A DNA stretch of 64,000 nt from Pseudoduganella violacea (lineage in GTDB: Bacteria > Pseudomonadota > Gammaproteobacteria > Burkholderiales > Burkholderiaceae_D), in contig NZ_JACHXD010000001.1 of NCBI RefSeq assembly GCF_014191875.1, forward strand, positions 620,001 to 684,000, given 5' to 3'. Under the pieces are notes generated by a model. It ran no database searches. It was not told the DNA's origin and worked only from the letters and a program-made list of their open reading frames with translations. Each line of letters starts with the position of its first letter. The first letter of the stretch is position 1. The translations under genes were made by a program, and so were the position numbers. This document shows positions 28,376-38,600 of this stretch, one piece after another.

Positions 28376-30405
28376 CGGCGGGCGTCATGGGCACGAGGGG
28401 TACGATGGGCAAGCCGCGGCCACGGGCGGGCAAGCTGGCAAGCGCCGTGCAAGGCGACGTGCTGCGCGCCGCCGCGCTGCTGCCGTCGATCACCCGCTTG
28501 CAGGCGCTGGCCGGCGATTTCTGCGGCGCCGTGACGGAGAACCCGAGCCTGCCCGAACAGCGCCAGATCCTGCGCCGCGTGCATAGCCTGCTGAATCTCT
28601 CCGTATGGCTGGACGGGCCGGACATCGCCCTGAAACCGGGCAGTCCGCGCGTCACCGCCGCGCATGTGAACGGCGCGGTCGATTACTGCCTGCACGCTTA
28701 CCGCCACCTCACGCTGTTGGCGCAGAAGCTGGCCTTTGTCGATCTGCTGCTGGACTTCTTCCAGACGGCGCTGGGCGGCGACGGCCAGGCCATCGTTGCC
28801 GCCGCCGAACGCTTGCGCGCCGCCGCTGATGCGGTGCGGGCGGCCGAAACGCAGCCCCGAACCAGTGCCGGCGCTATGCCGCCCTACCGTCTGTCCGACT
28901 TCCGCGCGCGCGACTGGGAAGCCGCGGAATACGTGCTGCTGCCGATACGCGGCCTGCGCTCGCCCGCGCTGGCGGAGCTGCAGCAGGCGCCATCCGCTGA
29001 TGCTCCCTTGTCAGCATCGGTGGCATCCCTGTCCGCCGAGCAGGCGGCGCATCTGGCGACGCCCAATATCCTGCATTCCTCGCATGAAGATGGCCCCAAG
29101 CTGGCCGCGTTGACGCAAAGCGATGTGCTGCGCCTGAAGATCAGCGCACCGGGCGTACGCGTGCTGCCGCAGGTGTTTTACGAACCGGCGCGCAGTCCCA
29201 TGCTGGAACTGGCCCCCGCCTTGCGTGGCGAGACGGCGGTCGCCGCGCAGCTGCGCGTGGGCGTGGTGGATGCCGCCACGCGGCAGCCGGTGATGGGCGC
29301 GCGCCTGGTCGCCTTCACCGATTTCGCCGCACGTCTGGGCGCGGAAGGCGTCAGCGATGCGGCGGGAGAGATCCAGCTTGCTTTGTCGGCGGAGCGGAAG
29401 ATCGAGGTCCTGGTGGTGTATGGACCGGCCGGCTACTGGGGCCTACACCGCGCCGCCACGACGCTGGAAGAGGGCGCGCGCCTGCCGCTGCAAGCCGTCG
29501 ACCTGAATATCCCCGACCATCTGCAACTGCTGTATGGCGCGAACAGCCCAAGCGCAGGCGAGGGCGTGACGGTGGGCGTGATCGACACCGGCATCGACGC
29601 CAGCCACCCGCATCTTATGTTGGCCGGCGGCGCTGCCTTTGTGGTGGCGGAAAGCGATGCCGGCGGTCCCGGCCCCGCCGCCGTCGAAGGCGGGCATGGC
29701 AGCCATGTCGCCGGCATCCTGGCCGGACGCGGCGCGGCGCCCGGCGGCAGGCGCGGCGTCGCGCCCGGCGTCAAGCTGATGAGCTACCGCGTCTTCCCGA
29801 ATGCCGGCGGTGGCGCCTCCAACTACGACATCATCCGCGCCATCGACCGCGGCGTGGCCGATGGCTGCGACCTGCTCAACCTGAGCTTCGGCGGCGAGGT
29901 GCGCGACGAGGCCGTGCGCGAAGCGATCAAGGACGCTTTCGACAAAGGCGCGCTATGCCTGGCCGCCAGCGGCAACGACCGGCGCGGCGGCGTCAGTTAC
30001 CCCGCGCGCTGGCCCGAAGCGCTGGCCGTGGCCGCCGTGGGCCGTCTTGGCGGCTTCCCGGCCGGCTCGTCGGAAGAACTCGATGCCCAGGCGCCGTTTT
30101 CGCCGCTCGACGCCAGCCTGTTCGCGGCGGGTTTCAGCAATATCGGCAAGGAAATCGACCTGGCCGGGCCGGGTGTGGGCATCGTCTCCACCGTGCCCGG
30201 GGGCGGCTATGGCGTGATGAGCGGCACCTCGATGGCCTGTCCGGCGGTGGCGGGAGCGGCGGCGGCCCTGCTGGCGCACCACCCCGCAGTCCTGGCCATG
30301 CCGCGCGACAGCCGGCGCGCCATCGAGATGCTACGCCTGCTCAATACGGCGGCGCGCAGCATGGGGTTCGCGCGCGAGTATGAAGGACTGGGCCTGCTGC
30401 CCTGA
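28372..30405 (+). CDS. Subtilisin-like (S8) serine protease lacking a signal peptide
   Basis: 677 residues if the overlapping GTG 28372 is used; ATG 28405 is an alternative. The catalytic triad is Asp405 (VTVGVIDTGIDASHPHL), His442 (GGHGSHVAGILAG) and Ser620 (SGTSMACPAVAGAAA); the oxyanion Asn lies in LAASGNDRRGG. The ~400-residue N-terminal region starts helical and contains a beta segment like carboxypeptidase-regulatory domains (VGVVDAATRQPVMGARLVAFTD). There is no Sec or Tat signal, so it may act in the cytoplasm or leave by another route. It is the effector-like end of the sensory operon (4-bp overlap with the kinase gene), which suggests signal-controlled proteolysis. The next gene codes a small I9-like protein. 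Confidence 0.9.
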   Translation: MTAGVMGTRGTMGKPRPRAGKLASAVQGDVLRAAALLPSITRLQALAGDFCGAVTENPSLPEQRQILRRVHSLLNLSVWLDGPDIALKPGSPRVTAAHVNGAVDYCLHAYRHLTLLAQKLAFVDLLLDFFQTALGGDGQAIVAAAERLRAAADAVRAAETQPRTSAGAMPPYRLSDFRARDWEAAEYVLLPIRGLRSPALAELQQAPSADAPLSASVASLSAEQAAHLATPNILHSSHEDGPKLAALTQSDVLRLKISAPGVRVLPQVFYEPARSPMLELAPALRGETAVAAQLRVGVVDAATRQPVMGARLVAFTDFAARLGAEGVSDAAGEIQLALSAERKIEVLVVYGPAGYWGLHRAATTLEEGARLPLQAVDLNIPDHLQLLYGANSPSAGEGVTVGVIDTGIDASHPHLMLAGGAAFVVAESDAGGPGPAAVEGGHGSHVAGILAGRGAAPGGRRGVAPGVKLMSYRVFPNAGGGASNYDIIRAIDRGVADGCDLLNLSFGGEVRDEAVREAIKDAFDKGALCLAASGNDRRGGVSYPARWPEALAVAAVGRLGGFPAGSSEELDAQAPFSPLDASLFAAGFSNIGKEIDLAGPGVGIVSTVPGGGYGVMSGTSMACPAVAGAAAALLAHHPAVLAMPRDSRRAIEMLRLLNTAARSMGFAREYEGLGLLP

Positions 30406-30437
30406 CGCTGGGCCCGGCCATGGAGTAGACTGGAATC

Positions 30438-30674
30438 ATGCGCCACCTGCTCTTACGCCCAACCCGCCACGCCAGCCTGAGTGCCGACGAGGCCGAGCAT
30501 ATTGTGCGCGGCTTCGCCGCAGCGCGCATCCTGGGCCGGGACGGCAAGACCATGCTGGTCGATTTCGACCCCTGCGAGCTGGACGCGCTGCGCCAGCGCC
30601 TGCCCGGCTGGCTGGTGAGCGAACAGGGACCAGCGGTCCCCGTGCCGGACAGCTGCCTGCATATCAAGCCCTGA
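30438..30674 (+). CDS. Small protein resembling a stand-alone I9 protease propeptide/inhibitor
   Basis: 78 residues, 32 bp after the subtilisin-like protease gene. The pattern (short strand, helix [12 protein letters not shown], strand AAARILG, strand KTMLVDFD, helix [14 protein letters not shown], strand [13 protein letters not shown]) follows the beta-alpha-beta-beta-alpha-beta order of I9 propeptides, and [17 protein letters not shown] resembles their 'Leu-x-x-x-Pro-Gly-Val-x-x-Val-Glu' end. In secreted subtilisins this module is fused to the protease as folding helper and inhibitor; here it would be separate. The match is by eye only. Its last 11 bp overlap the end of the convergent chemoreceptor gene. 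Confidence 0.55.
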   Translation: MRHLLLRPTRHASLSADEAEHIVRGFAAARILGRDGKTMLVDFDPCELDALRQRLPGWLVSEQGPAVPVPDSCLHIKP

Positions 30675-32241
30675 GACGCATCGCGCCAGCGGCCGAAGCG
30701 CCGGTCTTGAAGAAGCCCACCACTTCGGCCAGACGCGCCGCCTGCTCCTGCATGCTTTGCGAGGCGGCCGCTGCCTGCTCCACCAGCGCGGCATTCTGCT
30801 GCGTTACCTCGTCCATTTGCGAGATGGCGACATTGACCTGCTCGATGCCGATGGTCTGCTCCTGGCTGGCCGAGGTGATTTCGCCCATGATGTCGGTCAC
30901 GCGCTGGATGCTGGTGACGATATCGTCCATGGTCTGGCCCGCATCGTTGACCAGGCGCGAACCGGCATCCACATTCGCTACCGATGCCGAGATCAATTCC
31001 TTGATCTCCTTCGCGGCGGCGGCCGAGCGCTGGGCCAGATTGCGCACCTCGGAAGCCACCACGGCGAAGCCGCGCCCCTGCTCGCCGGCGCGCGCCGCTT
31101 CCACGGCGGCATTCAGCGCCAGGATATTGGTCTGGAAGGCGATGCTGTCGATGACCGAGATGATATCCACGATGCGGCGCGACGATTCGTTGATCGTACC
31201 CATGGTATCGACCACTTGCGAAACGATGGCGCCGCCCTTCATCGCCACCTCCGACGCGCTCTTGGCCAGCTGGTTGGCCTGGCGCGCATTGTCGGCATTC
31301 TGTTTGACGGTGGAGGTCAGTTCTTCCATCGAGGACGCCGTTTCCTCGAGCGAGCTGGCCTGCTCCTCGGTGCGCGAAGACAGGTCCAGATTGCCCGCGG
31401 CGATTTGCGACGAGGCCGTGCCGATGGTATCCGTACCGCTGCGCACCTGGCTCACCACATTCAGCAGGGAGTCATTCATGGCCCGCAGCGCGTTCAGCAG
31501 GCGGCCCGTTTCATCGCCGCGCCGGCTGTCGATGCGCGAGGACAGATCGCCCGACGCCACCGTTTCAGCCACCGTCACCGCCTCGTTCAGCGGCAGCGTG
31601 ATCGAGCGTGTGATGAACAGGGCAATGGCCGCGCCCAGCAGCACGGCCAGGGTGCCGATGCCGATCATGGTGGCCTGCGAGCTGGCGTAGACATGCTCGA
31701 CATCCTGCCCGGCATCGCTGACCTGCTGCGCCTCGTAGCGGATCAGCGCATCGAGCGCGCCCAGCACGCGCGCCAGATTCGGTCCCGACTCGCGCAGCAG
31801 GAACTCGGTGGCGTCCTGGATCTCGCCCTCCTTGCGCAGCGCGATCAGCTTATTGTTCTTGGCGCCGCCATCCTTGAGCGCCTGGTCGACGGCGGCCATC
31901 AGTTCGCGCTCCTTGTCCGAACTCAGTTTCTTGAGCAGGACTTCTTTTGCCGCCCCATACTTCTTGCGCGCTGCCGCGACTTTTTCCAGCTCCGCCTCCA
32001 TTGCAGGCGTGCCCGGCACCACGATCATCGTCGTCAGCGCCTGCGAGATATTGCGCACATGGTCCACCATCTCATTGGCCGCTGCCATCTTCACGTTCTT
32101 ATCGCTGACGATATCGTGGGTCCGGCTCCCGATACTCGACATCGACCGCAATCCCAGCAACAGCACAGCAACCAGCAGCACCAGCACCGCGGCAAAACCC
32201 AGGCCGAGGCGGGTGCCAATTTTCATATTGGCAAGCGACAT
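30664..32241 (-). CDS. Methyl-accepting chemotaxis protein with four-helix-bundle sensor
   Basis: 525 residues, Tsr/Tar-like layout: TM1 (~9-30, [20 protein letters not shown]), periplasmic helical bundle (~35-188, 4HB_MCP type), TM2 (~190-212), HAMP (~213-265, [27 protein letters not shown]) and the cytoplasmic domain with tip [40 protein letters not shown]. Methylation-helix patterns such as [21 protein letters not shown] are present. There is no C-terminal CheR tether. The gene converges on the protease operon and may be a client of the CheR/CheB pair coded there, though chromosomal che genes elsewhere are equally possible. Confidence 0.94.
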   Translation of the reverse strand: MSLANMKIGTRLGLGFAAVLVLLVAVLLLGLRSMSSIGSRTHDIVSDKNVKMAAANEMVDHVRNISQALTTMIVVPGTPAMEAELEKVAAARKKYGAAKEVLLKKLSSDKERELMAAVDQALKDGGAKNNKLIALRKEGEIQDATEFLLRESGPNLARVLGALDALIRYEAQQVSDAGQDVEHVYASSQATMIGIGTLAVLLGAAIALFITRSITLPLNEAVTVAETVASGDLSSRIDSRRGDETGRLLNALRAMNDSLLNVVSQVRSGTDTIGTASSQIAAGNLDLSSRTEEQASSLEETASSMEELTSTVKQNADNARQANQLAKSASEVAMKGGAIVSQVVDTMGTINESSRRIVDIISVIDSIAFQTNILALNAAVEAARAGEQGRGFAVVASEVRNLAQRSAAAAKEIKELISASVANVDAGSRLVNDAGQTMDDIVTSIQRVTDIMGEITSASQEQTIGIEQVNVAISQMDEVTQQNAALVEQAAAASQSMQEQAARLAEVVGFFKTGASAAGAMRLRA

Positions 32242-32462
32242 ACAAGATCCCCATAGCGGTTAGCGAAGGCAAACACCATTGTTCCCCTAAACCAGTGCGC
32301 GCAGCGCTAAAAAGCTGAGGTTGTCGCAAGGAAACAACGCCATCTGATGCCGGCCGTGACGCGGTCGTTGTCGCCGAGTTTGCTGCTGCTGACGAGGGCG
32401 GCGCCAGCGCATTGGCCACGGCTGGCCGTACAATATTCGTGTCGATGTATCAAGGAGAGGAT

Positions 32463-32930
32463 GTGCCGCCGGATCCGTCCATCGGCCAGCGCGAATGGCT
32501 GCTGCGCCGTAATTGCTCGCTGACGCCGCGCCAGATGGGGGCGGCGTTTGCCGTGCTCTGCCTGATGTCGCTGGCGGTGGCGGCCATCTTCATCGCGCAG
32601 GGCGTGTGGCAGATCCTGCTGTTTACGGCGCTGGAGCTGACGGCGGTGGCCGTGGCCTTCCTCTGCTACGCGCGCCATGCGGCCGATTACGAACAGATTG
32701 TGCTGAGCCAGGGTAGCTTGCTGGTGCGCAAGGTGGTGGGTGGGCGCGAAGCGCTGGTCCGGCTCGATCCGGACTTTATCCGCATCGAGATGCCGCGCCA
32801 GCCGGGCGACCTGATCCATCTGTGCACGCGCGAGGCGAACGTGGCGGTCGGCTATTTTGCGACCGAAAAAAAACGCCGCGAGCTCGCGAACGAGCTGCGG
32901 CGGGAACTCCAGGGTGGAATTTTTAATTAG
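32463..32930 (+). CDS. DUF2244 membrane protein
   Basis: 155 residues from a GTG (32463) preceded by AAGGAG; the frame opens further upstream but without a ribosome site. The segment REWLLRRNCSLTPRQMGAAFAVLCLMSLAVAAIFIAQG, with two membrane helices (~25-45 and ~50-70) and a basic C-terminal cytoplasmic part ending KKRRELANELRRELQ, matches the DUF2244 family. Relatives are often coded near cytochrome oxidase genes, which are absent here. The last 4 bp overlap the end of the convergent ompW gene. Function unknown. Confidence 0.8.
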   Translation: MPPDPSIGQREWLLRRNCSLTPRQMGAAFAVLCLMSLAVAAIFIAQGVWQILLFTALELTAVAVAFLCYARHAADYEQIVLSQGSLLVRKVVGGREALVRLDPDFIRIEMPRQPGDLIHLCTREANVAVGYFATEKKRRELANELRRELQGGIFN

Positions 32931-33538
32931 AAGCGGTAGCCCACGCCCACGCCGATCAGCACTGGGTCAACTTTGACCTTGCTGGCTTTTACGCCGCCGA
33001 TCATCACGTCGCTGCGGATCTGGATTTTTTTGATGTCCAGGTTGAGCGACCAGTTTTTGTCCAGTTTGTAGTCCACGCCGGCTTGCACGGCCAGACCAAA
33101 GCTGTCGTGCTCCAGGCTGGCAGCGCCGTCCAGGATCTTGTTCTTGGAGAAGGTGGTCCAGTTGATACCGGCGCCGACGTATGGGCTGAATTGCGCGTCA
33201 GGCATGAAGTGGTACTGTACCAGCAGGCTTGGTGGCAGGTGCTTGAAGGTACCGATGGTTTTGCCATCCAGACGCACATCATGTTTTTGCGGGTAGGTCA
33301 GCACCAGTTCCGCAGCGATGTTTTTGGTGAAGAAGTAGGAGATGTCCACTTCAGGGATGGTCTTCTTGCTGACGGACAGGCGGTCGGAGGCGCCAACGCC
33401 ACCCAGCGGGTCGGATTTGTCGGCCGGATCGATGTGCACGGCGCGCGCGCGCACTTGCCATGGAGTGGTTTGGGCCGACGCGTTGACTGCCATCATGCCT
33501 GCCGTTACTGCCAATACTGCCAGGATTGCTTTCTTCAT
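32927..33538 (-). CDS. ompW: OmpW-family outer membrane protein
   Basis: 203 residues with signal peptide MKKAILAVLAVTAGMMAVNASA and cleavage before QTTPWQVRARAVHIDP, then an eight-stranded beta-barrel with alternating hydrophobic pattern ending in the outer-membrane signature GVGVGYRF (C-terminal Phe). QYHFMPDAQFSPYVGAGINWTTF is the typical OmpW core. OmpW forms a narrow channel for small hydrophobic molecules and in E. coli is induced under oxygen limitation. An FNR-type site 69 bp upstream of the start suggests the same control here. Confidence 0.94.
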   Translation of the reverse strand: MKKAILAVLAVTAGMMAVNASAQTTPWQVRARAVHIDPADKSDPLGGVGASDRLSVSKKTIPEVDISYFFTKNIAAELVLTYPQKHDVRLDGKTIGTFKHLPPSLLVQYHFMPDAQFSPYVGAGINWTTFSKNKILDGAASLEHDSFGLAVQAGVDYKLDKNWSLNLDIKKIQIRSDVMIGGVKASKVKVDPVLIGVGVGYRF

Positions 33539-33606
33539 TTCACTTCCTCTTTCACGTTGTTATCAAGTAACGGTTGAGAGTGTAGTGATGCGATGCAGCA
33601 ATTTCT

Positions 33607-33620
33607 TTGATCTAAGTCAA
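33607..33620. promoter_or_regulatory. FNR/ANR-type box upstream of ompW
   Basis: TTGAT-CTAA-GTCAA matches the FNR consensus TTGAT-N4-ATCAA at 9 of 10 positions, 69 bp upstream of the ompW start codon. E. coli ompW is FNR-activated. The opposite-facing tssF gene starts 158 bp away, so an effect on it cannot be excluded. Confidence 0.6.
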
Positions 33621-33777
33621 AATTGTCGGAAACGTTTGAATGCGGTCGATTGCGCATCCAGCGGCGCGGGATACTGGGCAATTTGCCCCTTTCAAAAGAG
33701 AAATTGTTGCAGTATGTCAATCTCATTGAAATTCGGCCTGTCATCATGGAAGTGGGATCAGCGCAGGCGGAGGGCAT

Positions 33778-35586
33778 ATGGAGGCATGGCGGCCGTATTA
33801 TGAGCAGGAGTTGGTCATGCTGCGCCAGCACTGCCAGCGCTTGGCCGGCGAGTATCCCGGACTCGCCGCCGCGCTGGCGCTGGCAGCGGAGGCGGGCGTC
33901 GATACCAGCCTGGAGTGGCTATTGCAAGCCAGTGCCTTCCTCAATGCCCGCCTGGCGCAGCGGCTTGACCGCAGCCATGATGGTTTCGCCGCCGCGCTGC
34001 TGGAGCAGCAGCAAGCCCACTATTTGCGCCCCCTGCCGTCCGGCGCGATCGCCCAGTTCGACTGGAGCGGTCTCGGCCCCGGCAGCCTGAGCACAGTGAG
34101 CACCGTCGCCCGCGGCAGCGAGCTGAAAGCGCTGCAGGGCGGCGTGGCTGGCGCCTGCCGGCTGCGTACCGTGCAGGACGTCCACATTGCGCCGCTGCAC
34201 ATCGGCGCGCTGCGCTTTCAGCCCGTGTTCGATGCGCCGGCCACCCTGCGGCTGCCGCCGGATGCGCACTCGGCCATTAGCCTGCGCCTGGACAGCCTGG
34301 CATCCACGCCGGCAGCGATGCCGCAGAGCTTGCCCATGCTGCGTCTCTTCCCCGATGGCGAAGCGGCTCTGCGCGCGGCCCTGCGCGACAGCCTGTTGCT
34401 GCAAACCGTCGTCTGCTACGTCGAATGCGATGGGCGCTGGCAGCGGCTGGCGCAGAATCCGCTGACGCCCGTCGTGCCGGAAGCCGTGCACCTGCCGCCG
34501 GCGCCGGGCGACGATCCAGCCTGCCGTCTGCTGAGCGAATATTTCGCCTATCCCGACAGCTTCGATTTCTGCGACCTGGACCTGGCCGCCGTGGCGGCCG
34601 CTGCCGGACAACCCACCAGCCGCAGCCTGCATGTGCACTGGGTGCTGCGTGATCTGCGCCAGCGGCCTGCCTTTCGCTTGCTGCATCAGTTGGCACCCCG
34701 GCATCTGCGACTGGGCTGCACCCCGGTGATCAATTTGTTCGCGGCGGCGGCTGAGCCGCTGCGCCTGGCGCCAGGCGAGACCAGCGCGCCATTGCGCCCA
34801 AGCCGGGCACGGCAGGAATCTTGCGAGATGTATTGTGTTGAACGGGTAGGCCTGCTGCGCAAGGGGGGGGAAGCGTCGGCCACCGTCTTCCAGGCCGGCC
34901 GCGCATTGCTGGCGGCTAGCGGTCCCTATTGGCAGCTGCAGCGCGAAGACGCCATGCTGGCCGCCGTCGAGGGCCATGCCTTCCGGCTGGCGCTGCTGGA
35001 CCGCGACCGGCGTCCCCTGGCGCTGGCGGGCGCAACCCTGTCCATCCAGCTGAGCTGCAGCAACGGCGAGTTGCCGTCGACACTAATGCCGGGGCAGGCG
35101 TCGGGCGACCTGGCCAGCGAAGCGGGCGTCGGCAATTTCCCGATCCGGCTGCTGCGGCGGCCCTCGGCAGCAAGGCCCGCCGCACTCGACCCAAGCGCCT
35201 ACCGCGAAGCCATCGCCGGCCTGGCGCCGCGCCCATCGCTGCTGGGGCGGGAAGGCTGGCCCGCCTTGCTTTCCCTGCTGCGCTGCCACGTGGCGGCGGA
35301 CGATGTGCAGGGACTGCGCCTGCTGTCCGGTCTCGGCAGCCTGGCAACCCAGCCGGCCATGCTGTGGCGTAGCGGCCAGCCCTGGCATGGCCGGGCGCTG
35401 TATTTGAGCATCGATGAGCAGGCCTTTACTGAACGGAGCCTGTACGCCTTTGCCCTGGTGCTGAACCGCTTTCTCGCGCGCTATATCCACACGCACAGCT
35501 TCGTCCGCTTGCATCTGCTGGCCCAGGCTTCCGGCGTCGAGTTGCTGCGCTGTCCGCCTTGCGCAGGCAGTTTGCCCCTGGTCTGA
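33778..35586 (+). CDS. tssF: Type VI secretion baseplate protein TssF
   Basis: 602 residues, the usual TssF size. The N-terminus MEAWRPYYEQELVMLRQHCQRLAGEYP, the HYLRPLPSGAIAQFDW block, the VINLFAAAAEPLRL motif and the C-terminal LNRFLARYIHTHSFVRLHLLAQASG match TssF (VasA, DUF879). TssF forms the baseplate wedge with TssE, TssG and TssK in the cytoplasm. Here it stands alone: no other structural tss gene lies in the window and the next gene is vgrG, so this is either a detached accessory copy or a satellite of a main T6SS cluster elsewhere. Start ATG 33778 follows a GGAGGG-like site. Confidence 0.88.
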   Translation: MEAWRPYYEQELVMLRQHCQRLAGEYPGLAAALALAAEAGVDTSLEWLLQASAFLNARLAQRLDRSHDGFAAALLEQQQAHYLRPLPSGAIAQFDWSGLGPGSLSTVSTVARGSELKALQGGVAGACRLRTVQDVHIAPLHIGALRFQPVFDAPATLRLPPDAHSAISLRLDSLASTPAAMPQSLPMLRLFPDGEAALRAALRDSLLLQTVVCYVECDGRWQRLAQNPLTPVVPEAVHLPPAPGDDPACRLLSEYFAYPDSFDFCDLDLAAVAAAAGQPTSRSLHVHWVLRDLRQRPAFRLLHQLAPRHLRLGCTPVINLFAAAAEPLRLAPGETSAPLRPSRARQESCEMYCVERVGLLRKGGEASATVFQAGRALLAASGPYWQLQREDAMLAAVEGHAFRLALLDRDRRPLALAGATLSIQLSCSNGELPSTLMPGQASGDLASEAGVGNFPIRLLRRPSAARPAALDPSAYREAIAGLAPRPSLLGREGWPALLSLLRCHVAADDVQGLRLLSGLGSLATQPAMLWRSGQPWHGRALYLSIDEQAFTERSLYAFALVLNRFLARYIHTHSFVRLHLLAQASGVELLRCPPCAGSLPLV

Positions 35587-35670
35587 CACGGAATTGCTTA
35601 TCGTCAATGCGCCGAACTTGCCGTGTGTAAAGATGAAGCTAGCCTTCATCGCAAGCAAGAGGAGCCGGAC

Positions 35671-38600
35671 GTGGATCACAACAATGCCCTGTTCAGTTTT
35701 CTGGCCCAGGAAAAAGAGCTGGTCACCAGCAACCGCCCTTTGCGGCTGCGGCTCGCCCATCCATCCGGCCTGATGGAAGACGTGCTGCTGCCGCAGCGCA
35801 TCAGCGGCAGTGAAGCGGTCTGCGGCGGCGTCGAGTACCGCGTGCTGTGCGTCTCGCTGAACGCCCACCTGCCGCTGAAGGAACTGATTGCGCTGCCGGC
35901 CGCCATCGACATCGTCACCGACCGTGGCGACGTGCGCAGCGTGTGCGGCATTGTCAGCGAAGCCAGCGCGGGCGACAGCGACGGCGGTCTGGCCAGCTAC
36001 CAGCTGGTGGTGCGCGACGCGCTCGGCATCCTGGAAAAGCGCATCAACACCCGCGTCTTCCGCCAGAAGAGCGAGGTGCAGATCATCCGCCGGATCGTGG
36101 ACGAGTGGCGGCAGACCAATGCCGTGCTGGCGCACGCCTTCCGCTGCGAAAGCGGCGAAGGCTTCGACGACGAGCGTTACCCGCCGCGTGAATTCACCAT
36201 GCAGTACAACGAGTCGGACGCCGCCTTCATCCGGCGGCTGATGCAGCGGCGCGGCATCGCCTGGCATTTCCGCTCTTTGCCGGACGTGCAACCGGCCCAT
36301 GCCATGGTGATGTTCGATACGCCGCACGCACCGCAAAAAAATGCTGCAGGCGCCGTGCGCTACCACCGCGATGCCGCCACTGAAGAACGCGACAGCATTA
36401 CCGCCTGGTGCGCGGTGCGCGCCATCCAGCCGGGTTCCGTAACGCGCCACAGCTGGGACTATCGCAATCCGCAGTCCGCCTTCATGCAGGGAGCCGCGTC
36501 CAGCAGCGTGGAGCAGGGAAGCAATGGCGGCACGCTGTGTGCCAGCCTGGACGACTACCAGATCCTGCCGCCGCATGTGGGCGACAGCCACGACGATCTA
36601 TGCCGCCTGGGACTGCTGCGCATGCGCCGCCACGACTACGAATCGAAATGCTTCCATGGCCAGGGCAGTGTGCGTGATTTATGCGCCGGCGAGTACTTCA
36701 CCTTGACCGAGCATCCCGAGATCGACACGCATGCCGAATCCGAACGCGACTTCGTGGTGACGGCACTGCATCTGCGTGCGGAGAACAATCTGCCGCAAGG
36801 CTTGTCCGAGCGCGTGGCCAAGCTGTTCGCGCATCAGCCCTGGCATGCGGACAAAGAAGGCGATGTTTTGCGTGCAGACCGCGGCGCAGGCAGCGATGCG
36901 GCCGGTCCCACGCGCACGCGCATCCACTTCACGGCGGTGCGGCTGGGTACCGAGATCGTGCCGGCCTACGATCCGCGCAGCGACCTGCCGCAAGTCCGGC
37001 TGCAAAGCGCCATCGTCACCGGCCCCGAAGGTGAGGAAGTACATTGCGATGCGCTGGGACGGGTCAAGATCCGCTTCCCCGGCATGCGTCCGCAAGATCA
37101 TGCGAGCGGCCCCGGCGCCAGCGGCACCGATACCGATTCCGCCTGGGTGCGCGTGGTCAGCAGCTGGGCGGGCGATGGCATGGGCAGCATCGGCCAGTGC
37201 GGCAGTCTGAGTTTGCCGCGCGTGGGCAGCGAAGTACTGGTCGATTTTTTGGGAGGCGACCCCGATAAACCGGTGATCGTCGGACAGCTCTACAACGAAA
37301 ATGCGCGCCCGCCAGCCTTGAGTAAAGGTGGCGGCCTGCCCGGCAACCGCTACCAGTCCGGCATCAAAAGCCGCGAAATCCGCCAAGGCCGCGCCAACCA
37401 GCTGCGCTTCGACGACACCGAAGGCCAGATCAGCGCGCAACTGGCCAGCGACCACGGCGACACCCAGCTCAATCTCGGCTATCTGAGCGGCCCGCGGGAA
37501 AATGGACGTGCCAAGCCGAGAGGCGAGGGCGCGGAATTGCGCAGCGCCGAAGCGATTGCACTGCGTGCCGGCAAAGGCTTGCTGCTCTCGACCTGGCCGC
37601 TGCCTTCGGCGGACGCCAGCCACCTGCAGCGCCAGGATTATCTGGCCCTGCTGGCGGACAGCATGGAACTGAGCCAAAGTCTCGCCGCCGCCGCAGCGCA
37701 AAGACAGGCCATGGCAGCCGATGGCAAGGCGCAGCAGGAACTGGGCGAAATCTTCAAGGCTTGGGAAAACGGCAGCAACAGCGCGCCGCAGGGTGATGGC
37801 GGCCGCAAACCCGTCATCGGCATGACGGCGCCAGAAGGCATCTGCTTCGCCACAGCGAAAACGATCGTCACCTACGCCGCTGCCAATATCGACAGCTGCT
37901 CGCAGAAGAACACGCAGCTCAGCGCCGGGCAAAGCCTGATCGCAAATGCCGGCAAGGGCATCTCGCTGTTCAGCCATAGCGAAGGCATCAAGGCCATCGC
38001 CCAGCGCGGCAAGCTGCTGCTGCAAAGCCAGCATGACGACACGGAGCTGAATTCCGCCAAGGATGTGAAGTTCACCTCCACCGAAGGGAAGATCATTGGC
38101 ATGGCGAAAGAAATTGTGCTGATCGCGGAAGACGGTTCTTTCATCAAGATTGGCGGCGGCATCACGCTCGGTACGCAGGGCACGATCACGCATCACGGCG
38201 CCAACTTCCCCTTTAAAGGCCCATCGGCCATGGCGGCATCCTTGCCCAGCTTAATAGAAGGAGATGCTGACTCTTATCCCAATATTGAAGAAAACAGTCG
38301 AGAGAGAGCTATCAACAAGGCCAAGTTGGCTTGGATGGATAAGAAGGTCGACGAAATTACGCGTAATAGTCCGGCTGCCAATCTTTATGCCTCGGGGAGT
38401 ATCGGGAGTTTGTTAAGCCACAATCCAATGGGAGAAGGTGCAATATGGGATGAAGGTGGGCCTCAGGATTCGCCTAGAGGATGGGGCGCTGACGATCGCA
38501 ACTCCTATCTCGCGTTGGGTGCTACATCTGGGAGTGCTGGGAGTTTGCGGAATAACAAAGAAATAAATCTAAATGAGGCTGAGTCGTCCAATGGTGATGG

